Below are positions 36,501 through 47,587 of a DNA stretch of 64,000 bases, in pieces; within the stretch, counting starts at the first letter, position 1, and each line of letters starts with the position of its first letter. Position numbers and translations under genes: made by a program. This DNA is from Quercus robur. Lineage: Eukaryota > Streptophyta > Magnoliopsida > Fagales > Fagaceae. Location: positions 53,608,290 through 53,672,289 of the forward strand of contig NC_065541.1 of NCBI RefSeq assembly GCF_932294415.1, in the 5' to 3' direction. The notes below the pieces were generated by a model that saw only the letters and a program-made list of their open reading frames with translations, did no database searches and was not told where the DNA came from.

Positions 36501-39500
36501 AATTTTCACTAGAAAGTAGACACATATTTTAGGAATTCCTAGAAAATAAAGTAAGACATTTTGATTGGGATGAAAGGAGTGTAAAATTTCTATGCTTTTT
36601 TGTTCCATCTACCTAACAGTACACTCAGTTTGACATGGGCTTGGGTAGTCTAATTCGATTCTGGCATGATTGTTGGCGTGGGGATCAACTTTTGAAGTTG
36701 ATGTTTCCTACATTATTTGAAACTGCTATGGATAAGAACGCTTGAGTGGCATCATTATTGGAGGGACGGGAGGAGGAGTTGGCATGTGGAATTCATGAGA
36801 AACTTTAATGATTGGGAGATTGATGGGGTGGCTTCATTTTTCCTTCTATTAGAATCCCATATTCACATTAAAGGGGAGAATGAGATGGAAGTTAAAGAGT
36901 AATGGGGATTTCACTGTGCGATCTTTGTACGAGACATTACAAGACTCATCTTCTATGTATTTCCCTTGGAAAGCCATGTGGAGGGTCAAGGCTCCTTGAA
37001 GAGTTTCCTTTTTTGTATGGACAGTGGCTTGGGGGAATATTCTCACTTGTGAGAACCTAGTCAAGAAGGGTTACTCATTAGTGAGTTTGTGTTTAATGCA
37101 TCGTTGTAGTGGAGAGACTGTGGAGCACCTTTTGTTACATTGTAGTGTAGTTTTTGGGTTGTGGAGTTTCATATTCAAGTTGTTTGGGATTCAGTAGGTT
37201 TTACAAGAGAAAGTTTTTGATTTATTATAGGGGTGGCGGAGTAGGGGACCTAATATTTGGAATCTCATTCCTTCATGCTTGATGTGGACTATATGGAGGG
37301 AAAGAAATCAACGTACTTTTGAGGATGTGGAATGCATGTCAACTCAATTGCAAGCATCATTCATTAGCACTTTCTATGAGTGGTCCTTTGTATTGGATCT
37401 CACATATAGTAACTCTATTCAATCCTTCGTAGAGTCGATTCACATGTAGATATTTTCTCAATTGTAATTATTTAGGCTACTTTTTTCTTTTTTCCACCAA
37501 GGAGTCTCTTTTCAATAAAATTATTCTTATCAATCCCAAAAAAAAAAAAAAAAAAAAAAAGGCTTGGTGCATGAGTTCTATTCATCAAGTGCACTCATGT
37601 CCTTTAGATGCCAGTCCCTCATGTTTAGTACAAGTTGATTCTGGAAGGGATCAACTAACTGCCTATTGTGATCTGATCCACTTTGTTTACTTTCGATCTC
37701 TAGTCCTACAATGAATCTTTTCAAGGCAAAGCATCATATCATCTGGCTCAGTTAACAAATTAACATCAACTGTGTAACAAAATCTTAAATGAATTTGGTT
37801 TCAATGCTCTCCCTGCATCAGGGGAAGTGGGGGGCAAGCTATCCCATAATAGTAGGGTTGGGCCCAGCTGCTTGAAAATAACATCTATAAGAGTCGATTT
37901 GCTTCATATCACTAAGTACTTAAATTTTGTTAGTAATAAGTAAAAAAAAAAAAATTTATATGTTTACAGGCATGATTTTTTTCTATGAATTTTTTTGTCT
38001 TGTCTAGGACAATTAGCAAATGTTACTGTAGAGAATGGTTATACACAACCATTGCTAATGAAAATAGAAGCTAAGCAACAAGATGAAGATGAAGACCAGG
38101 AACGTGATGATGCTGAAGAAGATTCTCAGGAAATTCACAAACCTGTCACTTCAATTGTGGTGGCATATAGATTACTTACACCATCAGTCAAGGTTTAGAG
38201 TTCATACCAAATTTCATTTACATATTAAATAATATATGTTTTTAGTTGATGCCATTTCTGCCAACAGCAATTAAGAAAGTTGATTTTATGCATCTAAACC
38301 CTGATGCCAAATTTCATTTACATCTTTCAAACCCTGATTTCTATATATATTTTCACCCTGTAGTTTTCCATATCTGTGCAAAGTATATGCCATCCAAAAA
38401 GATTTATGAGCAGTGAGCACTCAATTTCTATGTTGTGGTAGAAGTCATACCTGTTTAATTTTTACATGTGAGAGGTAAAATCAAAGAATTGTTAATTTCT
38501 TATATAAAGAAAATAATATGATATGTTTTCCTGGTCTATTAATAGATAATCTTTTACCTTTTATTACTTCAAAAAGCTACTTGTTATGACTGCATCAAAA
38601 TTCATGCACTAATATTTTGGAAACAATATAAGTACTACCCATAATTGAAGTTCTGATCATTCCATCAAGGGGAGGAGAGTTATATCACATTAAGCATTTT
38701 CTAGATGCCTCAACTTTATTGGGGCACCAAAAGATTTGGAAATCCCTAGAAAATAATGGAAATAAGTATATAACATTGGTAGTAAGAGATCGTAAAGTTT
38801 GTCTTTAGTGGTACACTTCAGTCATTTTCACTTCGTGGGGAAATTAATTCATCCAGGTTTATCGAAGTTTAAAGGACAAACTTGTTATTGTCATTCTAAG
38901 TTTTAGCTTTGCTGATTTTTGGACAGATAAGTGAAAAGTGGAGCCTCCAATCTTTTTTCACTAAAGTTTTTTTGCATCTTTCTTCTGTACCTTTCCTCAA
39001 ATTTTCATACTTACTGGTAGCAAATCTGTGTCATGTCATTTTGGTTTATATATCTCATCTGAGGTATATTAGCACTAAACTTTAATATGATCTCTTCCTT
39101 TCCAGGTTCAACTGTTTGTGTATTTCATGCTCAAATATGCCATGGAGATTGTACTTGCTGAATCAAGTGTCATCACTGGATATTATTTTATTTGGCCAAT
39201 CAGCAGAGTGGCAATCTTTCTTGCATGTCTTGGTCTAACAGTTCTTCCAGTAAACATCATTGTTGGAAAATATATGACCAACATCTTTGAAGAAAGGTAT
39301 ACCTTTAAGCCTTGCAGTAGCTCCTCTTGGAAGCCTTGATTTTTTGATTCCATTCCAATTTATCTACCTCCCCACGTCACATCTTTGTACTGTATTTGTC
39401 ATCCAATAATTGTGCCTTAGATTGTAATTCCCAATCATGTGCTGCTTAAATGAACAGTGGATTCCAATGAAAGCAACCATTTCTGTATTACAGAAAATCC

Positions 39501-41145
39501 TATTGCTTAAAATCATAAATAAACACACAAACACAACCCCCACCACCCACCCCCACCCCCCCCAAAAAAAAAGATCACGGCAAGGACTTCAAAACCTTGT
39601 TGCTTTGATATTGTAAGGTAACCTTAGACTGTAGCATTACCTTTTGCTACTAGAAATTTTTTATTGGCAAATGTCAGTGAGACACTTATTTATCTACAGA
39701 AAAAAGGTAAGACACTTACAGCATCAAGGTTTATAATCTAATGAGCAATGAAATTCTAAGATTATAAATTTATTTACTTAAGGAATTGGATTTGGTTTCA
39801 CCTTCTCTTGGTAAATAAAAGAAAGTGAAAAAAGAACAGAAATTCTGTATCCTATTGTCACTACCCAAGTACACATCTTGCCTTCAAGGATTTCTTTGTG
39901 ATTGAATGGTCCTAAATTGAGTAATTTAGGGTGCTGAAGTATATGAAATATAACTAAGGGTTGTCATCGATCCTAATTTTTCAGGACTGACTAGTAAGAA
40001 AATTTGATGATTTTATGAATTTTCAGCCAACCCCAAGTACATCTTCAATGCTCTTTAGAGCATAATTCTTACGGTTTTCTCATTTCATATTATGAGAAGT
40101 TCTAGTCTTCTGCTTATGATTTAAATATATTGTATCCAAATAATATCAGCTCCATATTTATGGTCTAGATTAGTTTATCTTTTATCACAGCTGATACATA
40201 TTTCTTCATTCTTCTTTTTTCCCTTCCCCTATCTCTTTTCTGGTTGACCTGATTGTAGGCAAGTTCTACTGGCATCTGAAATTATGGTGTGTATTGGAAT
40301 CCTCCTAAGCTTCCACATATTCAACCCTTACTCTGTCCCTCAATATGTTGGCTCCGCCCTAATCACATTTGTGTCAGCTGAAGTCCTTGAAGGTAACTAT
40401 TGCTCTTTATATATTTAGAAAACATAAGTTAGTTGTGCAAGGACTATTTGCTTGTATGTTTTGTTTACACTTTGCATTATAAGATACAAATCACCCTTAT
40501 TGTGTAGCCAGAACCCCACTTATCTGGAAAATTTATTTATGGACTTAAAATTTTGGCCTGAAAGCTGAAGTTACTCATTGACTAAATTAATCACTTGTAG
40601 TTCTGTGAGGGAAAAGAATTAAGTGGGTTGGATTAGGTCTGAGTCACACTGCCGAAATGAGATTTAAATCAAAGCTGATCCCTTGCCCTTGATATGATAT
40701 CATAAGCAACAGTTATAGTTATTTGTATTGATCAAATTTTGGGGTGGATGTTTCCTTGTTTTGCTAAGAATGTTAGATCCCATTTACTGGGGGCATACCT
40801 TTCCTGGACCATAGCTTGGTAATTGTGACATAAATTGCATCTTTTGTTAGAGGATGCTTTTGCAGTTTGCACATGATTTGGAATCTCATCTACTTGACCA
40901 ATCCAGGTGTGAACTTATCGCTCCTATCTCGTTGTATGTCATCAAGGCTTTCCCGAGGGACGTACAATGGTGGATTGCTTTCCACGGAAGCAGGGACACT
41001 GGCTCGTGTAATTGCAGATGGTACGATAACACTGTCTGGTTATTTGGGTGAGAGTAAACTATTGAATTCCACCTTACTTCCTGCACTCCTGATCTGTGTC
41101 TCATCCATCATTGCCACCTGCTGCACCTATAACTCTCTTTACTAA
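30551..41145 (+). CDS. PHT5: SPX-MFS vacuolar phosphate transporter (PHT5/VPT type), 701 aa
   Basis: Complete spliced gene. Coding exons: 30551-30603, 32273-32393, 32954-33265, 33474-33587, 34435-34889, 35808-36109, 38008-38192, 39106-39296, 40259-40392, 40907-41145. All junctions are GT-AG and the sum is 2106 nt including the TAA, about the usual family length. Residues 1-160 form the SPX domain: start [18 protein letters not shown], the [13 protein letters not shown] helix (19-31) and [13 protein letters not shown] (126-138), whose Tyr/Lys cluster binds inositol pyrophosphates and senses phosphate status. The rest is a major-facilitator membrane domain from about residue 240 ([20 protein letters not shown]) to the end, split by an acidic loop near 470-495 ([19 protein letters not shown]). 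Family members move phosphate into the vacuole. Which of the plant paralogues this is cannot be said. Confidence 0.95.
36314..36581. mobile_element. Stowaway-like MITE, 268 bp, TA TSD, in SPX-MFS intron 6
   Basis: Left end CATTCCCTCCATCCCA and right end TGGGATGAAAGGAGTG (inverse CACTCCTTTCATCCCA) are imperfect inverted repeats of the CTCCCTCC type, flanked by TA at 36312-36313 and 36582-36583. The inner arms are also roughly inverted. Confidence 0.75.
36645..37560 (+). mobile_element. 5'-truncated LINE in SPX-MFS intron 6
   Basis: Plus-strand pieces read [10 protein letters not shown], then [20 protein letters not shown] and [15 protein letters not shown] (zinc-binding zf-RVT domain), then [14 protein letters not shown], the standard C-terminal end of one plant LINE ORF2 type. 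Stops and a frameshift break the frame. A 3' tail of about 22 A ends at 37560. GGCTTGG occurs both just before the element (36638-36644) and right after the tail (37561-37567), a possible short target duplication. It shares the host gene's orientation. Confidence 0.8.
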
Positions 41146-43646
41146 TACCCTTTCCCTAACATGTACTCATATTGTATAGTAGAGCTGAACTTGCTCACTG
41201 ATCAATGGTGTACAATGCTCTATATTGTCGGTGTTCAACAAATATCTATATGCGGCTGATAATGGAAGCTTTGAATCTATCATGTTATGTTTCCCATGGA
41301 TGTGTTTCTAATTGTTTAGGACCCATTAAAGGATGAAAGAATAGGCTGATCATCTATCCCTTCTCTTCTTCTTCTTGTTTTTTTTTCCCCTCTCTTTAAG
41401 CAGCTACTTGTCTATGCCAGAACTATCATATTTCTTCTATTATGGACCTAGCTGATCATAAAAGTGCACAAGCATTTCAGCATTTACCAGAAAATTCATC
41501 ATCTTGAGCAGCTGGACAGGGGTGCTGCAGCCCTTGCTATAGCTCTCGTAGCTGATAATTGTAACCTCTCTTTTGCTAGTATATAATGGTATTTTCAATC
41601 AATAAGGGAACTGGGCATGGTGGGAGGGTGAAAACAGCACGATTATCCTTCTGCCTAACAGGGTGAACGTGGCTTGGTTTTTAAACAACATGAGCTTTGT
41701 TCATCCACCACCAAGCTATATTTAAGCAATAGTTTGATGTCTGTTTTGCTAAAAAATGAGAATGAACAAAGGCTCAGCTCAATGATGCTTGCTAATGCTC
41801 CTTATATGTTGATGGCCATTTTTTGGGAATATCCTACAAGCTCGCACAAGGCAAAGCCCAAATTATTAATGGGCCATTTTCTCTACTCATCTCATTTTAA
41901 TACATGGTCCAAGCTCATATATTCTCAATGGAGAATTGAAGGATTGTGGTTTAGAGGGAAAATAATGGACTTATTTGGGCTTATTCATGAACTTGGGCTT
42001 CACAGAGTGAGCTTGGAGCACTTGAAAAAGCTAAAGGCCCATGTGTTGGCCACAAGCATAAAAATAAAAACCGATTAGAGCTAATGTATTTGCCATAAAA
42101 TCAAAATCGTTAACCTAAGCTAAAACAAATAGGTTGGCTGCATCTAAGGCGTTTTGAGTTTTGACCACATCTCACAAATTTAGCAAGTTTCTAAGGGGGT
42201 TGTTTCCCTTCAACAAATTTCAAAATGTGGGATTGGTCAAAGGTTTGCCCAAAATAATCATTAAAGCAGCTGATCCTATCATCCAACTAAGAATAAAACT
42301 CAAGGTTTCTGTATATGTTTTCTAAAAATCCAACAATCAAAAGCCTTAGTTCTTAACTTCTTATGGAGAGATGGATACTAAAAGTTTTCTTAATCCATTA
42401 TAAATCCCAATGAGTGAGGTAAGAATGGATCAACTTCCCTCCATTAATTCTATCTAATTCTCACTCATATTCACTACTCCAATTTGGAGTATATACAACA
42501 TCTTAAATAAATAGTGTTTGTGAGTGTGGTGGCACACATAGAGTCATTTCTCTCTCCTTCATCACATCCCTCAATCTCCCCACTTTGTTATGTAGCATTT
42601 TGAGGGAATTATTTGTATAATTTATTCAATACTTAATAGAAATTCCCTTTGTCCTTATTATGAGCTTAACCTCTTGCATGATATTTATTTGCCATGCACC
42701 ACTTGCCTAGATGTGATACTATAGTGAGTTGTGGGCTTGACCCCTTTTATTTTGAACTTGGGTTGATTGGGCCTTTATTTATTGGCCCTTCCAAAAATCG
42801 ACTCAAACATTATGTAACAACTATACTATAATTTCTAGTTTTTTCAAGAATCTTACCTAAATTAGATGGCTTCTTGATTCTCAAAAAAAAAAAAAAAATG
42901 GCTTCTTTGCTTTAACTAAAAATTAAAAGGGATAGAAGAAAAAAGGAATACTAAAACTTTTAATTTGATAGGGACTTTACCGTTAAAAAATTAGTACTCT
43001 GAACATTAGAGTTTGAACAATCTCAACTATTAAATTTTCAATTGATGGTTGAAAATATAAAATATTGATCATTGTCTTACTTATCAAAAAGAAAAGTCAA
43101 TTATTGTTTGATTTTTTTTTTTTTATAATTAAACTAAAGTCTCAAATTGATTTTCTCCTAGATTTCAAATGACAGCATCCATTTCTGATACCTAATATTT
43201 GCGGTTCAAACCTCTCCTCTCCTCTCCCCCATTATATCTCTACTTAGTTCAGTTAGTTGTGGGGATGGGGGTTGAGATTTTCTCCTGCTTTGAAAAATCA
43301 AAGGGTTGGTGCTTCTCTACAAGATGGTAACCGAAGTGTTAAAATTCCATTACCTGTTTAGTCCTTCACCAAACTTACCATTGAGGTATTGCGATTGAAA
43401 GTCTATGGTAGCATTGAATATGACAAAATGATAATAATACTCTACTGTAATATAATCATGGTGACGATCTTAACTTTCAATATAACATTCCCTTAAATGT
43501 GGAATGTCAATTTCATATTATTTGGAGAAAAAGCTAACGTTCTTGAGCAAATAATTATCCCAACGATCTTCTCTCGACGTTCTGTTTTCAGATAAGTGCT
43601 TTTATAATTGAAATTAAATGTAATTTATTATAATCTTTGTTTTTTT
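41146..43646. other. 3' UTR of SPX-MFS gene and intergenic DNA
   Basis: The first few hundred bases are probably 3' UTR. A 134-codon frame at 41674-42078 resembles nothing I know and has no splice context. A GCGGTTCAAACCTC B-box-like motif near 43201 could mark a SINE remnant but no other part was recognised. Confidence 0.5.
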
Positions 43647-44908
43647 GGGTAAACTATATTTGGTCTCTATCCTTTACACCGTATTTCAATTTAGTCCCTA
43701 ACGTTTCAATTGTGTCAATTTGGTCCCTAACCTTTCTATGTTGTGTCAATTTAGTTCGAACCCTTATCTTTTGGATAGAAGTTGCTGACATGGCAACGGT
43801 CAAGATAAAAAAATTTGTTTATTGCCATCTTGAGTGCCACATAGTCTAACATGTCAGAGAAATCTTAAATAAATAAGTGAGTAATTTTTGGGATCAAAAT
43901 TCCTAACCCATGATTACTTCACATTTTTCTTTTTTTAAACCCAAATCAAATATTTTTGTTTGATAAGAAAGTTTCCTGATTTCATTAAACAACAGTAAAC
44001 ATAAATTAAATCCAAAATCCCTGCGTCCCTAAAATCCAAAACCCCCTACAGTGAGGACGACGACACCTTCTCCCTTACAGCAGTTCCTTCTCCTTCCAGC
44101 AACGCCTTCTCTATTCCAGCGACACCAGGCCTTCTCCTTGCCGATTTGTTTTCAACCCATCAAGCCATTCAAATTCTATCAGTACACAAAACCCACCTGC
44201 TATTCTTACTCCTTTGTGATGATGGCAACAATAGTGGCCTTGGCAAAGACTTTCTTCATTGTACTTTAAAAGTGCAGCACCTGCACTCCAAGCTAAAAAA
44301 AAGCATGTCTCCCCTGCACAGAATACCCAAAAGATGAAAAATTTATTACTGAGTATAAAATTAAAAAAGAACCCATGAGTTTTAAAAAACCATAAATAAC
44401 AAAAAGAATGAAAGAAAGATAGATACAAATTTTGATGTACATAGCATACTTGTTTATGTAGATATGTTCTCCAAGCAAAGAACTTTTGGTTTCAGAGAAA
44501 GCATTAGGCAAGTGGGTGGGTAGTCACTAGAGAGCAAAAGGTTGAAGGGAAGCCGACGGTGAAAATTGGGTGGAGATGTTATGGTGTTCTAATTTAGTTT
44601 AAGTATTTTTAAAATCTTAATGAATACTTTAAATCTGACTTCTTATTATTTTATGTGTATTTTAGTATTTAAAAAAAGCTAATGTGTATCATGCCATATC
44701 AACCGTTTGTAAAATAGTCTGTGCCTATAGTCACGTCAGCAGTTTCCATCCAAGAGATAACGGTAAGAACTAAATCAACACAACACTAAAAGGTTAGGGA
44801 CCAAATTGACACAATTGAAAGGTTAGGGACCAAATTGACACAATTAAAAGGTTAGGGACCAGATTGAAATATGGTGTAAATGATAGGGACTAAACATGTA
44901 GTTTACCC
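43647..44908. mobile_element. Mutator-like non-autonomous element with ~150-bp TIRs
   Basis: Left terminus GGGTAAACTATATTTGGTCT is inverted at the right (GTTTACCC end, 44901-44908). The arms (43647-43793 and 44735-44908) carry repeated TTTAGTCCCTAACGTTTCAA / TTAGGGACCAAATTGACACA units, three at the right and two to three at the left, then TTGGATAGAAGTTGCTGAC and its inverse. The 0.9-kb interior has a GC-richer patch at 44040-44310 that might be captured host DNA. Flanks are T-rich, so the target duplication cannot be read. Confidence 0.7.
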
Positions 44909-45269
44909 TTTTATTTTTATAAAAAAAAACTTACATTATATGATATGCATTTATCATATAATTTCTGTTATTTTATTTTTATTATTAATTTTTTATTAAA
45001 AGATAGATTTTATTATCATTTTTAATTCTATAAAAATACTTTCTTTACTATATATGTCATTCTTATGTAGGGGTGTCCACGGGTCGATTAGGGTTGGATT
45101 TAAGCCTAACTTGCAACGACTCAATGACATCAGGTTTCCTGCTAAAAAACCCACTGCCAATTTCAAAAACCCATGGGTTGAGTAGGATCATACTCAGTGG
45201 ACGACAATTGGGTCAATCAAAGCCGATGAAAATGTTGGTGGAGGTTTTGCTTAGCGGCAACCTATAGTT

Positions 45270-45445
45270 TGAGTGAAAACCACCAAATATTTGCCAAATT
45301 TAAGCAAAAACCACCACATTGTCCTTGAATTTAAGTGAAAACCTCCATCTCATAGCTAGATTTGAGCAAAAACGAATAAATCTTTACTAAAATGAACAAA
45401 AACCATCAAATCTTTGTCGAATCTAACTGAAAACAACCATTTTTT
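45270..45445. repeat. Degenerate ~37-bp tandem repeat, about five units
   Basis: Successive units carry (G)AGTGAAAACCACCA, GCAAAAACCACCACA, AGTGAAAACCTCC, GAGCAAAAACGAA and TGAACAAAAACCATC, each followed by AAATCTTTG(C/T)C-like text. The enclosing stretch 45058-45660 (ACGGGTCGATTAGGG, GGTTGGTCGGATTGGG) resembles dispersed plant repeat DNA and has no gene. Confidence 0.65.
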
Positions 45446-45985
45446 CATTGGATCTGAATGGATTTGGGTAGATTTGACCTTCTTTCAATGGTTTGGTTGG
45501 TCGGATTGGGTGGCTCAGGTTTTGGAGAAGGCGACCGCCAACATTGGTTGTTGAAGTTTAAAATCTGCCACTGATTGCCTCTCTGCTCGACTCAAACAGT
45601 TTTGGTTCAGGTGGCTTTTAGTCAAACTGTTTTGTTAGGCCTCGATTGGGGATAGTCAACACCATTCTTATGTAAATTGCATACTACCAATGCATAGTTG
45701 CATACTACTAATAAGTTGAAACCATCTATCTAAAAAAAATCATATTATTTCACTTTTTGTTTATAAGACATTGCAGAAACTCCATAGATCGATAATATGG
45801 TAGATTTTGGTTTTACATCATAAATCTATTTTAATGACTTCACCGTAGGGTCATATTTGAGCCTCTTTTTTTTTTTCTTTTTTTCTTTTTAATAATCATG
45901 ATAAGAGACTTTATCATTTTTTTTTTTATATTGACTTTATAAGTTACAAGCTAAGTGGAAGCCAGTTAAATGTAAACTGTATAAG

Positions 45986-45996
45986 TACAATTGTAG
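45986..45996 (+). repeat. Left target-site duplication of the full-length LINE
   Basis: TACAATTGTAG, identical to 51732-51742. Confidence 0.93.
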
Positions 45997-46112
45997 CCAC
46001 AATTCTGCCAAAAGATTTTTTGAAAGTTTTCCTGTTGCTAGGAAAGTCTCCCCCTGGAAACTTCGCCTAGACAGTGACACTGTCGTCCCTTCCTGGTGAA
46101 GGTGAGTTAGTC

Positions 46113-46139
46113 CCTTGAGATAACAACGTTATCTCAAGG
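46113..46139 (+). repeat. 12-bp hairpin in the LINE 5' UTR
   Basis: CCTTGAGATAAC and GTTATCTCAAGG are perfect inverse arms around a 3-nt AAC loop, 68 nt before the ORF1 ATG. In RNA it would be a stable stem. Confidence 0.85.
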
Positions 46140-46206
46140 CTTGTGGGTTTTTCCTCAGGGGTCTGGGAAACACCTAGGATAGCTTCTAATCTCTAGGACA
46201 CCATCA

Positions 46207-47587
46207 ATGGAGGACATTACAAAGCATTGGAGCTCGCTTTCCCTCTCTGAAAAAGAAGGATCCAGTCTCCGTCTGCGAAAGGAGCAAGCAATAGAAGAGT
46301 TTGCCATTGCAGCGAGATTCCTCACAAAACGCCCACTCAACATTGAAGCCATAGCCAACACATTCACTCCTCTATGGAGAACCAAGTCAGGTTTTAAAAT
46401 AAAAAATCTAGGTAACCATCTGATGCTTTTCTCCTTCGACAACAAGGGTGACATTGATAGAATCATCAAAACGGAACCTTGGTCTTTTGACAAACACTTA
46501 GTGGTGCTAACCCAATATGGTAAAGATACACCCCTCAATCCCTTAGAAATGAAAAAGGTAGCTTTCTGGGTTCAAGTCTTCGATATACCTGTTAGGTTCC
46601 GAAATAGAGAAGTAGCAGAGCAGATTTGTGAAGCCATAGGAACCATCATCCACCCCTCAGATGCCCCTGACAGTGACAGTGGCAGCTTCATCAGAGTTAG
46701 AGTTTTAGTTGATATTTCTCTACCTCTATGCAGGGGCAGACTCATCATGTTGGAGGACAGTAAAAAGAGAACTGGGTTTCATTTAAATATGAACGTTTAC
46801 CCAACTTGTGCTATTGGTGTGGGCTCCTTACCCATGGTGATAAAGATTGTAATAAATGGATTGACAGCGAAGGTTCACTCCAACAAAAAGATCAACAATT
46901 TGGTCCCTGGCTAAGGGCCCCGCTTTATCAAGCTTCAAGGAAGAATGTAATAAATGTTCCGGGTTTTTTTGCAAAGAAAAACAAGGAAAATTCAGGCCAT
47001 TACTCACCAGATCTGCCCACTCAACCGCCCTCAATGGCCACAGAAATGGCCTCGGTGTCCACCCCTCCCCCTCTGTCAACATTTAATGCAAATGACATCA
47101 AGATGTCCAATCCCGAAAATTCAGGGGCTCAGCAGACCAAGTCAAGTTCAAAATTTGACACCAACTTGAAATTTCCCCCCACCAGAGGCTTTGAAGAGCT
47201 GATCAACGAGATTGACCAAGATATATCTTGCTTTGACCATACGGAGGCCCACCAAATGAAAAGTAATGGGCCTCTCTCTAAGTCTGTCCCAGGCCCAGAC
47301 TCACTCACCCCATTACACCAACCCAATATGCTAAGGCCCCTCCAGGACATTACAAACCGTCCACAGGCCTCCCCTCAAGCTCATGAAGAAAAAAATGGAC
47401 CCGTATCCAAAGGCCTACTTTTCTTTCTGAAGACCAGTCTCTAGGCATTTCACTGGGCAAATGTCTTCTCCCACCATCCCTTGATGATCTCTCTCCAGCA
47501 AAACGCAGAGCCTCTCCATGCAATAGCAAAAATGACAACCTCTCTCCAACGGCAGCGGCTGCTCACCAGCCTCGCCGAGCCCAATGA
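46207..47587 (+). pseudogene. LINE ORF1: DUF4283-type RNA-binding protein, two frameshifts
   Basis: Starts MEDITKHWSSLSLSEKEGSS at 46207. Residues about 30-190 follow the DUF4283 pattern of plant LINE/retroelement ORF1 (FLTKRPLNIEAI, FKIKNLGNHLMLFSF, EPWSFDKHLVVL, FWVQVFDIPVRFRN), then a CCHC knuckle CYWCGLLTHGDKDC in another frame. A single-base loss near 46773 moves the frame, and a second small indel near 47405-47425 moves it again. The last segment ends PRRAQ at TGA 47585-47587. The protein would bind the element's RNA; as it stands it is broken. The open first frame ends at 46914 and the second at 47444. Confidence 0.85.

Noticed and set aside
41674..42078. 134-codon plus-strand frame downstream of the SPX-MFS gene
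   Set aside because: No motif, no splice context, AT-rich composition like the surroundings; random open frame most likely.
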